Part shown: positions 44,208-53,661 of the stretch, one piece after another
Layout of the letters: each line of letters begins with the position of its first letter
How positions within the stretch are numbered: position 1 is the first letter of the stretch
NCBI RefSeq assembly: GCF_012927405.1
Contig: NZ_JABBGM010000003.1
Coordinates: 310,001 to 374,000 of the forward strand
DNA length: 64,000 nt
Origin: Novosphingobium olei
GTDB taxonomy: Bacteria; Pseudomonadota; Alphaproteobacteria; Sphingomonadales; Sphingomonadaceae
Reading direction: 5' to 3'
Program-made: the position numbers and the translations under genes
Notes under the pieces: generated by a model
The model's database searches: none
Seen by the model: the letters and a program-made list of their open reading frames with translations, nothing else
Told to the model about the DNA's origin: nothing

Positions 44208-46106
44208 ATGGTTGCACCCGAAACGAACGCGCTCGCCCCGCTGCCCTCATCAGGCCACACCCTCTCCCGCCGCCAGGCCCTCGGCTCCCTCGCCGCTGGC
44301 AGCTCCGCCCTCGCCCTCAATGCCTGCGCGCCGACCGCCGCCGGCATCGCCAGCGCCCCGCCCCCGCCCGCCACGGCGGAAGGCGCCAAGGCGCTGCTTG
44401 ACGCGGTCGCGTGGAACATGCTCGCGCTCTCGCCCGAAGGCGCGACCAGCCTTGGCGTCGATACCGGCGCGCATGCCGACTTGCGCAGCCGCCTCACCGA
44501 CCGCTCCGCCGCCGGCCAGCGCGCCATCGCCGCGCAAGTCCGCGCCGATCTTGCCCGCGTCGAAGCGTTTGACGCCTCCGCGCTCGATCATTCCACCCGC
44601 ACCAGCTTCGCCGTGATCCGCAGCGCCTACAAGACCGCGCTCGAAGGCTTCGCGCTCCCCTATGGCGATGTCGCGGTGGGCGGCTATCGCAACACGCCCT
44701 ACGTCGTGATCCAGAACGTCGGCGCCTATCTCGACATTCCGCGCTTCCTCGATAGCGACCATCCGATTGACACCGCCGCCGATGCCGAAGCCTACCTCGC
44801 TCGTCTTGCCGCCTACCCCGGCGTGCTCGATGGTGAGACGGAGCGCCTGAAAGCCACCGCCGCGCAGGGTGTGATTGCGCCCGATTTCCTCATCGACAAG
44901 GCAATGGTCCAGCTCAAGGCCTCGCTCGCCGGGGCGCAGAGCGGCGGCGGCCTGGTCGAATCCATCGCCCGCCGCACCAAGGCCAAGGGCATCCCCGGCG
45001 ATTGGGAGGCCCGCGCCCGCACGCTCGCCACCGGCCCCGTGGTCGCGGCGCTCGGCCGCCAGGTCGCCGAACTCACTCGCCAGCGCGCCCTTGCCAAGTC
45101 CGACGCCGGCATGTGGGCGCGTCCCGGCGGCGATGCCTTCTATGCCTGGGCGCTCAAGGCCAGCACGACAACCACGCTTTCGCCCGAACAGATCCACCAG
45201 ATCGGCCTCGATGAATTGAAGGCGCTCCACGCGCGCATGGACCCGATCCTGCGATCGCTGGGCTATACGCAAGGGTCGGTCGGCCAGCGCATGACCGCGC
45301 TGGGCGATGATCCGCGCTTCGCCTTCCCCGACAACGACGAAGGCCGCGCGCAGATCATGGCCTTCATCCAGAAGCGGCTCGATTACATCCGCGCGCAGAT
45401 GCCGCGCGCCTTCGGCAAGCTGACGCGCGGCAACGTCGAAGTGCGCCGCCTGCCGCCCGAGGAGGAACCCGGCGCACCCGGCGCCTATGGCGGTCCCGGC
45501 TCGATCGACGGCAAGATTCCGGGGCGCATGTGGATCAACCTCGGGACCACCAAGCTGCACAACAAGTTCAGCCTGCCCACGCTCGTCCACCACGAAGCGA
45601 TCCCCGGCCACGTGTGGCAGGGCGAATATGCGCAGACCCTGCCGCTGATCCGCTCGATGCTGGCCTTCAACGCCTATTCCGAAGGCTGGGCGCTCTATTC
45701 GGAAACGCTGGGCGATGAACTCGGCGCCTATGATGGCGATCCGGTCGGACAGCTCGGCTACCTGCAATCCATCGCGTTCCGCGCCTGCCGCCTGGTCGTC
45801 GATACCGGCCTGCACGCCAAGCGCTGGACCCGCGAACAGGCGGTGAAGTGGTTCGCCGAAACCAACGGCTCCAGCGTGGCCGAAGTGGCCCCCGAAGTCG
45901 ATCGCTACTGCAGCTGGCCGGGCCAGGCCTGCGGCTACAAGATCGGCCACACCGAAATCCTGCGCCAGCGCACGCGGGCACAGGCCGAACTGGGCAAGGC
46001 TTACGATTTGCGCAGCTTCGACGATGCGGTGGTCGGCGGCGGCAACGTGCCGCTCGATGTACTGGCCGACAACATCACCGAATACATCCGCACGACCAGG
46101 GCCTGA
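44208..46106 (+). CDS. DUF885 family lipoprotein, probable metallopeptidase
   Basis: A 632-residue protein with a twin-Arg-like lipoprotein signal: SRRQALGSLAAG, hydrophobic core, then Cys near residue 40 (LNAC). The mature part belongs to DUF885, whose members look like zinc carboxypeptidases of the M3/M32 type: HHEAIPGHVWQ supplies the His-Glu-x-x-x-x-His-like site and EGWALYSETLGDE a further acidic residue. Probably an envelope peptidase. A perfect stem-loop follows the stop by 20 bases. Confidence 0.87.
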   Translation: MVAPETNALAPLPSSGHTLSRRQALGSLAAGSSALALNACAPTAAGIASAPPPPATAEGAKALLDAVAWNMLALSPEGATSLGVDTGAHADLRSRLTDRSAAGQRAIAAQVRADLARVEAFDASALDHSTRTSFAVIRSAYKTALEGFALPYGDVAVGGYRNTPYVVIQNVGAYLDIPRFLDSDHPIDTAADAEAYLARLAAYPGVLDGETERLKATAAQGVIAPDFLIDKAMVQLKASLAGAQSGGGLVESIARRTKAKGIPGDWEARARTLATGPVVAALGRQVAELTRQRALAKSDAGMWARPGGDAFYAWALKASTTTTLSPEQIHQIGLDELKALHARMDPILRSLGYTQGSVGQRMTALGDDPRFAFPDNDEGRAQIMAFIQKRLDYIRAQMPRAFGKLTRGNVEVRRLPPEEEPGAPGAYGGPGSIDGKIPGRMWINLGTTKLHNKFSLPTLVHHEAIPGHVWQGEYAQTLPLIRSMLAFNAYSEGWALYSETLGDELGAYDGDPVGQLGYLQSIAFRACRLVVDTGLHAKRWTREQAVKWFAETNGSSVAEVAPEVDRYCSWPGQACGYKIGHTEILRQRTRAQAELGKAYDLRSFDDAVVGGGNVPLDVLADNITEYIRTTRA

Positions 46107-46125
46107 AGGCCGCGCGGTTCAAGGC

Positions 46126-46149
46126 AGGGTGGGCGCTTGCGCCCACCCT
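46126..46149. terminator. Bidirectional terminator-like stem-loop
   Basis: AGGGTGGGCGC and GCGCCCACCCT pair perfectly over 11 bases around TT, between the convergent DUF885 and DUF805 genes. Confidence 0.65.
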
Positions 46150-46159
46150 CGCCCGCCCT

Positions 46160-46576
46160 TCAGGCGAACACGTCCGAAGGCACCGGGTTCTTCGGGTCCG
46201 GACCGAAGCGGTTGGGCCCGCGCGTGCCTTCAAGGCACATCAGCACCAACAGCGCGAACCATCCCAGGAACGGGATGAACATCAGCAGCAGCAGCCAGCC
46301 CGTGCGGTCCTGGTCGTGCAGCCGCCGCACCGACACGGCAAGGCTGGGGATCAGCGAGGCCAGCCAGAACAGCCCGCCCACCCAGTTGCCCGCGCCTACC
46401 AGCCGCGAACCATAGACGAAGGTGCCCGCCCCGCGCTGCACCTCGTTGGTGCCGAACGCCGCGTTCAGCGCCACCAGCACCAGGAAGTAGAACAGCGCGA
46501 ACATCCAGTACTCGCGCCGCCGCGACCGACCGGAAAACTCGGCATAGCGGCGATAGGGCAGCAGCATCCAGTTCAT
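46160..46576 (-). CDS. DUF805 membrane protein (second of tandem pair)
   Basis: A 138-residue inner membrane protein with three or four helices and the DUF805 signature: LPYRRYAEFSGRSRRREYW at the start, VRRLHDQDRTGW in the middle, and GTRGPNRFGPDP at the end. No function is established for DUF805; it is often linked to envelope biology. It is a close paralogue of the gene 34 bases upstream, the two being alignable along their whole length. A longer open frame here comes from fusing the tail of its neighbour's other frame. Confidence 0.9.
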   Translation of the reverse strand: MNWMLLPYRRYAEFSGRSRRREYWMFALFYFLVLVALNAAFGTNEVQRGAGTFVYGSRLVGAGNWVGGLFWLASLIPSLAVSVRRLHDQDRTGWLLLLMFIPFLGWFALLVLMCLEGTRGPNRFGPDPKNPVPSDVFA

Positions 46577-46610
46577 GTCAGATCGTCCTTGCAGGCCAGG
46601 GCCACGGGCT

Positions 46611-47027
46611 TCACGAAAAGATCGAAACGCCGCCGGGGTCCTTCGGGTCCGGACCAAAACGGTTCGCCCCGCGCGTGCCTTCAAGGCACATGAACACCAG
46701 CACGATGATCCCGCCGACATAGGGCACGAAGCCCAGCAGCACCATCCAGCCTGACCGGTTCTGGTCGTGGAAGCGCCGCACCTGCACCGCGATCGATGGG
46801 ATGAAGCTGCCGATGCCCCACACCGCCAGCAGCCCGACGCCAAGCCAGAACAGCCCGCCCGGCTGGCCGCTGCCGTCCACTTCGTTCTGCAGTCCGCCTG
46901 CGATCATCAGACCGCCGCAGACAATCGCGACGATGAACGTGAACAGCACGAACATCCAGTATTCCTTGCGCCGCGAACGCCCCGAAAAATCGGCATAGCG
47001 ACGGTACGGCATCAGCATCCATTCCAT
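46611..47027 (-). CDS. DUF805 membrane protein (first of tandem pair)
   Basis: A 138-residue DUF805 protein with MPYRRYADFSGRSRRKEYW, VRRFHDQNRSGW and GTRGANRFGPDP, and three to four helices. The start at 47027 matches its paralogue exactly in length; the frame is open to 47102 without support. Tandem duplication is evident from the identical length and shared motifs. Confidence 0.9.
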   Translation of the reverse strand: MEWMLMPYRRYADFSGRSRRKEYWMFVLFTFIVAIVCGGLMIAGGLQNEVDGSGQPGGLFWLGVGLLAVWGIGSFIPSIAVQVRRFHDQNRSGWMVLLGFVPYVGGIIVLVFMCLEGTRGANRFGPDPKDPGGVSIFS

Positions 47028-47114
47028 AAGTCTGCCCCCCTTGGCCCGCATCCCGCGCAAGGCCAGCCGTCCGATTGAGCCACCAAACGCCGCGTTGCGC
47101 AAGCGGTTCGCGGT

Positions 47115-48104
47115 TCAGGGGCGCTTGATCGGCTCGAGCGGCGGCCGGTCCCATACCGGTGCCGTCACCACCGTCGCGGATTCTCCGCCGACCGGCGCCG
47201 CCTCCCCGCCTGAAACGCGCAGCACCACGCCGCCCCAGGTCACGACGCCGGCGTAGGTGCTCGCCACCGCTGCACCGTCCGCGCCGATCGCCGGCTGCAA
47301 CTTCGCCCGCCGCAGCGCGAGCTTGCAGGTGAGCTGGCCGAGGCGCTCTTCAGCGGCTTCGTTCTGCACGTGGCACGATGTCGCCTGCCCCTGTTCGTCG
47401 ACCATCAGGCGGAAGAACACCTGCCCGCTCTGAATGCCGCTGGCGCCAAACGACGGAAAATCGGCCGTGGTAAACCACCGCGTCCGATCGTTCACCGGTT
47501 GCGGCCGCGATTTCAGCCGCGATTGCACTTCGGGATCGAGGCCCCAGCCGCGCACCATGTCCGCCCTGCATGCGCGCAACTGCTCGAGCGGAGCCGCCAT
47601 TGGCCCCGTGTCGAGGACGAACCGCTTTGTCCCGATGTCGATGGCCAGGGCGTGCTGCGCCTCGGCCTGTACCGCAGTGACGAGGGGCAAGACCTCGTTC
47701 ATGTCCGCCACCCGGCCCAGCAGGTCCGACCCGCCGATCATCCATCCCCCCAACGACCGGCGGTTGTACGGCGTGCTCCCCCAAGCCGCAGCGATCCGCG
47801 GCGTCGGCTTGCCATCGGGCAGAAAGCGAAAGGAGGCGACGCTTACGCCATGCATATTGCCAAAAGCGTCCACTTCGAACCACTCGCCCGCGCCGTACGA
47901 CGTCAGGCGCAGGCGCACGAATGTCTTGCCGGCACCGAAATCGCGCGACAGCACGCACCGCTCGGGCTCGGCGCTCAGGCTCCAGTCGGTCGTGGCAGGC
48001 ACAGGCGCGGGCGGCGCCCCGGCCAGCGCCGGACTTGCCGTCGTCAGCAGCGTCGCGGCCATCGCCGCCATCGAAGTTACCCAGGTGCGGATCGGGGAAT
48101 GCAT
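47115..48104 (-). CDS. Exported protein with TonB-C-like C-terminal region
   Basis: A 329-residue periplasmic protein with a signal peptide (cleavage near Ala28). The first 210 residues match no family I recognise. The region FFRLMVDEQGQATSCHVQNE through LALRRAKLQPAI resembles the TonB C-terminal fold common in proteins of this group, with a Cys pair in place. It has no N-terminal transmembrane anchor or Pro-rich rod, so it is not a classical TonB. 87 bases upstream of the DUF805 pair on the same strand. Confidence 0.75.
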   Translation of the reverse strand: MHSPIRTWVTSMAAMAATLLTTASPALAGAPPAPVPATTDWSLSAEPERCVLSRDFGAGKTFVRLRLTSYGAGEWFEVDAFGNMHGVSVASFRFLPDGKPTPRIAAAWGSTPYNRRSLGGWMIGGSDLLGRVADMNEVLPLVTAVQAEAQHALAIDIGTKRFVLDTGPMAAPLEQLRACRADMVRGWGLDPEVQSRLKSRPQPVNDRTRWFTTADFPSFGASGIQSGQVFFRLMVDEQGQATSCHVQNEAAEERLGQLTCKLALRRAKLQPAIGADGAAVASTYAGVVTWGGVVLRVSGGEAAPVGGESATVVTAPVWDRPPLEPIKRP

Positions 48105-48220
48105 AGGCCATGACCTAGCAAAGCCGCCGTCGTTGCCAAGACGGTTCCCCCTGCCCCAGCGGACAGCCGCACCCGAACCGCCTTTCGCGCGTTATGCGAT
48201 GCGCAACAGGAGGCCCGCAG

Positions 48221-48724
48221 ATGCCATCGAAGATCACCGCCGAAGACGAAAAGTGGATGCGCATGGCGATCGACATCGCCCGGTCGAAGGGTTCGGACCC
48301 GTCGACTTCGCCGCTCGGCTGCGTGATCGTGCGCGATGGCGCGGTGCTGGGGGCCGAACGCAACCAGACGCAGGAACTGCCCGATGCCACCGCGCACGCC
48401 GAGATGATGGCGATTCGCCGCGCCTGCGAAGGGATCGGCGACATGGAGCTGCGCGGCGCGACGCTCTATTCCACGCTGCAACCGTGCGGCATGTGCACGA
48501 TGGCCTCGATCTGGTCCAAGGTCGGCCGCGTCGTCTACGGCGCCGGGCGTGGCGACGTGCACCGCATGTATTTCGAGGACCGCCACATCAACACGCTCGA
48601 TTTCATCGCGGATGCCTATCGCGACGATATCGAGATCGCCGGCGGCTGCCTCGCCGCCGAATGCGCCAGGCTCTACTATGGCCCCGACGACGACGTGCCG
48701 GAAGAGCAGCAGGGAAATATCTGA
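48221..48724 (+). CDS. Nucleoside/nucleobase deaminase (cytidine deaminase superfamily)
   Basis: A 167-residue zinc deaminase with HAEMMA (His59, catalytic Glu61) and PCGMC (Cys89, Cys92), the zinc ligands. The motifs are those of the COG0590 group (guanine deaminase, TadA and relatives). It is not clearly TadA, since the C-terminal part with GRGDVHRMYFEDRHIN differs, so a free base or nucleoside substrate is more likely. The start at 48221 follows a perfect AGGAGG. A REP-like palindrome follows six bases after the stop. Confidence 0.9.
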   Translation: MPSKITAEDEKWMRMAIDIARSKGSDPSTSPLGCVIVRDGAVLGAERNQTQELPDATAHAEMMAIRRACEGIGDMELRGATLYSTLQPCGMCTMASIWSKVGRVVYGAGRGDVHRMYFEDRHINTLDFIADAYRDDIEIAGGCLAAECARLYYGPDDDVPEEQQGNI

Positions 48725-48729
48725 CCCCC

Positions 48730-48760
48730 ACGTCACCCCCGCGCACGGCCGGGGTGACGT
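48730..48760. repeat. REP-like palindrome / stem-loop
   Basis: Arms ACGTCACCCC and GGGGTGACGT pair perfectly around 11 bases, a short relative of the 9771-9855 element. It lies between the convergent deaminase and TonB-dependent receptor genes and may act as a terminator. Confidence 0.65.
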
Positions 48761-48773
48761 AGGAAGCGATCGA

Positions 48774-51437
48774 TCAGAACCGGTACCGCACCGTGCCGCC
48801 CCAGGTGCGCGGCTGGTTGGTGTAGCCGCTGATCGAGTAGGGCTGCGCCGGACTGTCGAACGCGTTCAGCAGGTAACGGTTGTTGGTGATGTTGCGGCCC
48901 CACAGCGTCAGTTCCAGCCCCATCGCCATGGCATAGGTGATCGAGGCGTTGGCCTCGCTCACTTCGCGGCGATAGGGGCGCGCGGCGTTGATGGCGGCGG
49001 CAACGCCCAGATCGAGGAACGCAGGCATGCCTTCCACGATCTGCGACGGGCTTTCGTAGTGATAGTCGCCCCGCACGATCAGGTGGTCGCCGCCCGGCAG
49101 CGCGAAGTCCTTCTGCGCCGCGAACGTGGTCGAAAGCGACGGGATGCCCGCCGGGTCCGTGCCCGAAAGATCGCCCACCGCCGAAAGCTTGAAGCTGTCG
49201 TAGCGCGCGTCGAGATAGGTGAACGATACCGAGAACAGCCACCCCTGCGCCGGCTTCACCGTGCCTTCGAACTCGATGCCCTTGACCGTTTCCTTGCCCG
49301 CGTTCGCCAGCACGAAGCCGCTGCCGGTGAACACGTTCGACTGGAAGCCTTCGATCGATTGCTGGAACAGCGCGATGTTCGCGGTGGCGACCTTCCAGTC
49401 CGCCTTCAGCCCGATTTCATAGACCTTCGAATATTCCGGCCCCGCAAAGCGCGAACCATAGGTCTGGTTCACCACCTGGATGCCGGCGCTCTCGATCGCG
49501 TTCTGGTCGGCCCCGCTCGGCCGGCTGTCGCGCGACAGGTTGATCGAGCTGGCCTTGAAGCCGGTGGCATAGCTTGCGTAGAGGTTGATCTCGTCGGTCA
49601 CGTCGAAGGCGACGCGCGCCGTCCAGCTCACCTTGCTGTCGCGCGTCTTGCCCGGCTCCACCGCGTTGGGCACGTTCAGGAACGCGGGCAGGTACTGCAG
49701 CTTGGTCAGCCCCAGCAGCGGCGCGGTGGTGCGCTGCGCGGCGGTGTTGATCTGCGCGAAGGCCGCCGGGTTGGCGGCGGCAAAGCCCTGCACCTGCGCC
49801 GCCGAAGCCAGCGGCACGCCGAAGAAGGTCTGGCCGATGTACTGCGCGATGCCAAAGTTCGCCGCGGCGGTGCGCAGCGAGGCGATGTTCAGCTGCGCGA
49901 ACACGTCGCTGGTCTGCACGTCGGTCGAAAAGCGCTTCTTGTCGCGGGTGTAGTTCACCCCGCCGGTCAGCGTCACGCGGTCACCGATCTTGAAATCGGC
50001 CTGCCCGAACAGCGAAATCGCATCGTTCTTCAGGCGATAGCGTTCGTCCAGCCCCTGCCCGTCGGCGAAGAACCGGCCGATGTAGTTCCGGCCCGAAAGC
50101 CCGCTGAACAGCGTCTCCAGCCCATTGAGCGTGATCGCGTTGCTGCTGATCCCGCGCACCAGCACGTCGGCATAGCCGCGCGCGTCCGCACCCCACTTCA
50201 GCGCGTTGGCCTGGTCGATCTTCTCGTTGAAGTAGTACGCGCCCGCCAGGAAGTTCAGCGGCCCTTCGATGTTGGTGGCAACGCGCAGTTCCTGCGTGAA
50301 GGTGTCGATCTTCGTGTCGTTGGCGAACGTGCCGATCAGGTCCGCGCTGGTGAAGTCGGCATCGGTGTCCGATTTGTTCTTGCCCTTGCGGTACGAGGTG
50401 ATCGACGTGAACGTCAGCGGCCCGAAGTCATAGTCGACCTGGCCCGACACGCCATAGTTGCGGATGTCGTTGGTGGGCTTGTAGCTGGAATAGACCTTGT
50501 CGTCATAGATCGCGCTGGGATCGTTCACCTGCCCGCCCAGCAGCGCGATCGCGCCCGTCGCGCTCGAACGGCGCAGGTTGACCGTCGCGCAGCACAGCTC
50601 GTTGATCCGCGAATAATCGCCGATCACGCGCACGCGCAGGCCCGTGGTCGGCTCGGCATAGATCTGCCCGCGCACGAACCAGCGGTTGCGGTCGTTGATG
50701 TCGGTATCGGTGCCCAGATCCTTCACATAGCCATCGCGGCGGTTGTACCCGCCCGCCAGGCTCACCGCGACCTTGTCGCTGATCGGGCCGGTCACCACGC
50801 CCTTGGCCACCACGGCATTATAGTTGCCATAGCTCAGCTCGCCGCTGCCGCCGAAGGTGAAACTCGGTTTGGCCGTCACGATCGAGACGACGCCCGCGCT
50901 GGCGTTCTTGCCGAACAGCGTCGATTGCGGGCCGCGCAGCACTTCGATGCGCGACACGTCGGGGAAGTCGCCGATCTGCGCGGACGAACGCGAACGGTAC
51001 ACGCCATCGATGAACACGCCGACCGAAGGTTCGATGCCGGGGTTGTTGGCGCCGTTGCCGAAGCCGCGGATGAAGAAGTTGGTATTCGCGCTCGATTGCA
51101 GCTGGCGCACCTGCAGCGACGGCACCAGGCTCGAAAGGTCCTTGATGTCGCGGATCTGCGCCTGCTCGATGGTCTTGCCGCTGGTCACGCTGACCGCGAT
51201 CGGCACGTTCTGCAGCGTCTGCTCGCGCTTGGTGGCGGTCACGATGATCTGGTCGCTGTCGCCCGCCGCCGCATCCCGGGCGGGCTGGGCTTCCTCGGTC
51301 GCCGGCTGCGCCATTTCCTCAACCTGATCGGTTCCTGGCGCGGCGGTCGTGGCATCTTGCGCAAAGGCGATGCCCGGCAACGCGAAGGCGGCGCCAGCAA
51401 GCAGCAGCGCGCGCGGCGCAATCGAAACGGCGGTCAT
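48774..51437 (-). CDS. TonB-dependent receptor (complete)
   Basis: An 887-residue outer membrane receptor. The start at 51437 gives a signal peptide (cleavage near Ala26) after an AGGGGA ribosome site. A Gln/Glu-rich linker leads to the TonB box IIVTATKREQ, a plug domain (about 55-175, with LRGPQSTLFGKNASAGVV), and a 22-strand-type barrel ending in Tyr-Arg-Phe. The plug sequence groups with receptors of the sphingomonad expansion, which import sugars, aromatics or siderophores; substrate unknown. Monocistronic, divergent from typA, with no regulator or enzyme gene next to it. Confidence 0.95.
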   Translation of the reverse strand: MTAVSIAPRALLLAGAAFALPGIAFAQDATTAAPGTDQVEEMAQPATEEAQPARDAAAGDSDQIIVTATKREQTLQNVPIAVSVTSGKTIEQAQIRDIKDLSSLVPSLQVRQLQSSANTNFFIRGFGNGANNPGIEPSVGVFIDGVYRSRSSAQIGDFPDVSRIEVLRGPQSTLFGKNASAGVVSIVTAKPSFTFGGSGELSYGNYNAVVAKGVVTGPISDKVAVSLAGGYNRRDGYVKDLGTDTDINDRNRWFVRGQIYAEPTTGLRVRVIGDYSRINELCCATVNLRRSSATGAIALLGGQVNDPSAIYDDKVYSSYKPTNDIRNYGVSGQVDYDFGPLTFTSITSYRKGKNKSDTDADFTSADLIGTFANDTKIDTFTQELRVATNIEGPLNFLAGAYYFNEKIDQANALKWGADARGYADVLVRGISSNAITLNGLETLFSGLSGRNYIGRFFADGQGLDERYRLKNDAISLFGQADFKIGDRVTLTGGVNYTRDKKRFSTDVQTSDVFAQLNIASLRTAAANFGIAQYIGQTFFGVPLASAAQVQGFAAANPAAFAQINTAAQRTTAPLLGLTKLQYLPAFLNVPNAVEPGKTRDSKVSWTARVAFDVTDEINLYASYATGFKASSINLSRDSRPSGADQNAIESAGIQVVNQTYGSRFAGPEYSKVYEIGLKADWKVATANIALFQQSIEGFQSNVFTGSGFVLANAGKETVKGIEFEGTVKPAQGWLFSVSFTYLDARYDSFKLSAVGDLSGTDPAGIPSLSTTFAAQKDFALPGGDHLIVRGDYHYESPSQIVEGMPAFLDLGVAAAINAARPYRREVSEANASITYAMAMGLELTLWGRNITNNRYLLNAFDSPAQPYSISGYTNQPRTWGGTVRYRF

Positions 51438-51749
51438 TACGGTATGCTTCCCCTGTTCTTTGTATGCACGTGGGGAGGCACCAGCGTTCGGCCTTTCCGG
51501 CCTGAACGCGCCAACCGCCACGAACCTTCGCCCTAGCCGCAGCCATGGGGCGAAACAATCCGCACTGCGACGGAGCGATCTCGGCGGTCTGGCCCTAGTT
51601 GCCACAAAGGCACAGATCGGGACACCGCCCTGCCGCTCCAGCCTTGCCGCAGCGCACAATTACGTGTAGGCGCGCGCCCGTATCGCCCCGCATTCCAGGC
51701 TTTGCCTTGCGCTTGGGGCACTGACCCGATTCTCAACCGAAAGCACACC
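51438..51749. other. 312-base divergent promoter region
   Basis: Between the receptor gene and typA. No small gene and no convincing -35/-10 pair were identified; no Fur-like palindrome was seen. Confidence 0.5.
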
Positions 51750-53576
51750 ATGTCGTTGCCCCTGCGCAATATCGCGATCATCGCCCACGTCGACCATGGC
51801 AAGACCACGCTGGTCGACCAGCTCTTCCGTCAGTCCGGCACGTTCCGCGACAACCAGCGCGTTGAAGAGCGCGCGATGGATTCGAACGACCTCGAAAAGG
51901 AACGCGGGATCACCATCCTTGCGAAGCCGACGTCGATCGAATGGAACGGCATCCGCATCAACATCGTCGACACCCCCGGCCACGCCGACTTCGGTGGTGA
52001 AGTGGAGCGCATCCTCAGCATGGTCGACGGCGTGATCCTGCTGGTCGACAGCTCGGAAGGCGCGATGCCGCAGACCAAGTTCGTCACCGGCAAGGCGCTC
52101 GCGCTCGGCCTGCGTCCGATCGTGGTGGTCAACAAGGTCGACCGTCCCGACGAACGCATCCAGGAAGTGCTCGACGAAGTGTTCGACCTCTTCGTCACGC
52201 TCGATGCCAACGACGAACAGCTCGAATTCCCGGTGCTCTACGCTTCGGGCCGCAACGGCTATGCCAGCACCGATCCCGATCGCCGCGAAGGCACGCTCGA
52301 ACCGATGTTCCAGCTGATCGTCGATCACGTGCCCCCGCCCAGTCTCGATGCCGACGCACCGTTCAGCTTCCTGGCCACGCTGCTCGATCGCGACAACTTC
52401 CTTGGCCGTGTGCTCACCGGCCGCGTCCAGTCGGGCGTGATCCGCGTCAACGATCCGATCCGCGCGCTCGACATGGATGGCAAGATCATCGAAACCGGCC
52501 GTGCGTCGAAGATCATGACCTTCCGCGGCCTCGACCGCGTGCCGGTCGATGAAGCCCGCGCAGGCGACATCATCTCGATCGCCGGGATGACCATCGCCAC
52601 CGTGTCGAACACCATCGCCGCGCCGGAAGTCACCGTGCCGATCAAGGCCCAGCCGATCGACCCGCCGACCCTGTCGATGCGCTTTGCGGTGAACGATTCG
52701 CCGATGGCCGGCCGCGAAGGCAGCAAGGTCACCAGCCGCATGATCCGTGATCGTCTGGAGCGCGAAGCCGAATCCAACGTCGCTATCCGCATCACCGAAA
52801 GCGCCGACAAGGACAGCTTCGAAGTCGCCGGCCGTGGCGAACTCCAGCTCGGCGTGCTGATCGAAACGATGCGCCGCGAAGGCTTCGAACTCGGCATCAG
52901 CCGCCCGCGCGTGCTGTTCCAGAAGGACGAAGACGGCAACCTGCTCGAACCGTACGAAACCGTCATGATCGACGTGGACGACGAACACTCGGGTACCGTC
53001 GTCGACAAGATGGCCATCCGCAAGGCAGAGCTGACCGACATGCGCCCCTCGGGCGGCGGCAAGACCCGCATCACCTTCTCGGCTCCCTCGCGCGGCCTCA
53101 TCGGCTACCACGGCGAATTCCTGTCGGACACGCGCGGCACCGGCATCATGAACCGCCTGTTTGAAAAGTACGGCCCCCACAAGGGCAAGATCGAAGGCCG
53201 CAAGAACGGCGTGCTGATCTCGAACGGCACCGGCGAAGCCGTCGCCTATGCCCTCGGCCCCCTCGAAGAGCGCGGCATCCTCTTCGTTGGCGTCGGCACC
53301 CCGCTGTATGAAGGCATGATCATCGGCGAAAACGCCAAGCCCGAAGACCTCGAAGTCAACCCGATGAAGTCCAAGCAGCTGACGAACTTCCGTTCCAGCG
53401 GCAAGGACGATGCCATCCGCCTGACCCCGCCCAAGATCATGACGCTCGAACAGGCCATCGCCTACATCGACGATGATGAAATGGTCGAAGTCACGCCCAA
53501 GTCGATCCGCCTGCGCAAGGCGATCCTCGATCCGAACGAGCGCAAGAAGGCCTCGCGGAAGAAGGAAGCGGCCTGA
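51750..53576 (+). CDS. typA: Translational GTPase TypA/BipA
   Basis: A 608-residue ribosome-associated GTPase related to EF-G. The G domain shows HVDHGKTTL, DSNDLEKERGITI (switch I), DTPGHADFGGEV and NKVDRP, followed by domain II, the EF-G-like domain III and V regions and a C-terminal domain ending in a Lys-rich tail. It supports 50S assembly and growth under cold or stress in other bacteria. The start at 51750 gives the standard MSLPLRNIAIIAHVDHGK opening. A strong intrinsic terminator follows the stop. Confidence 0.98.
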   Translation: MSLPLRNIAIIAHVDHGKTTLVDQLFRQSGTFRDNQRVEERAMDSNDLEKERGITILAKPTSIEWNGIRINIVDTPGHADFGGEVERILSMVDGVILLVDSSEGAMPQTKFVTGKALALGLRPIVVVNKVDRPDERIQEVLDEVFDLFVTLDANDEQLEFPVLYASGRNGYASTDPDRREGTLEPMFQLIVDHVPPPSLDADAPFSFLATLLDRDNFLGRVLTGRVQSGVIRVNDPIRALDMDGKIIETGRASKIMTFRGLDRVPVDEARAGDIISIAGMTIATVSNTIAAPEVTVPIKAQPIDPPTLSMRFAVNDSPMAGREGSKVTSRMIRDRLEREAESNVAIRITESADKDSFEVAGRGELQLGVLIETMRREGFELGISRPRVLFQKDEDGNLLEPYETVMIDVDDEHSGTVVDKMAIRKAELTDMRPSGGGKTRITFSAPSRGLIGYHGEFLSDTRGTGIMNRLFEKYGPHKGKIEGRKNGVLISNGTGEAVAYALGPLEERGILFVGVGTPLYEGMIIGENAKPEDLEVNPMKSKQLTNFRSSGKDDAIRLTPPKIMTLEQAIAYIDDDEMVEVTPKSIRLRKAILDPNERKKASRKKEAA

Positions 53577-53583
53577 AACAGCG

Positions 53584-53613
53584 AAAGGGCGGTCCCAACG
53601 GGCCGCCCTTTTT
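53584..53613 (+). terminator. Intrinsic terminator of typA
   Basis: AAAGGGCGG and CCGCCCTTT pair, with inner CCC/GGG, and the right arm runs into a T tract. It begins eight bases after the typA stop. Confidence 0.85.
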
Positions 53614-53661
53614 CGTATCCCCTGCCCCGCGCCCGTTCAGCGCGCGCCGTCCACGCCGCTC

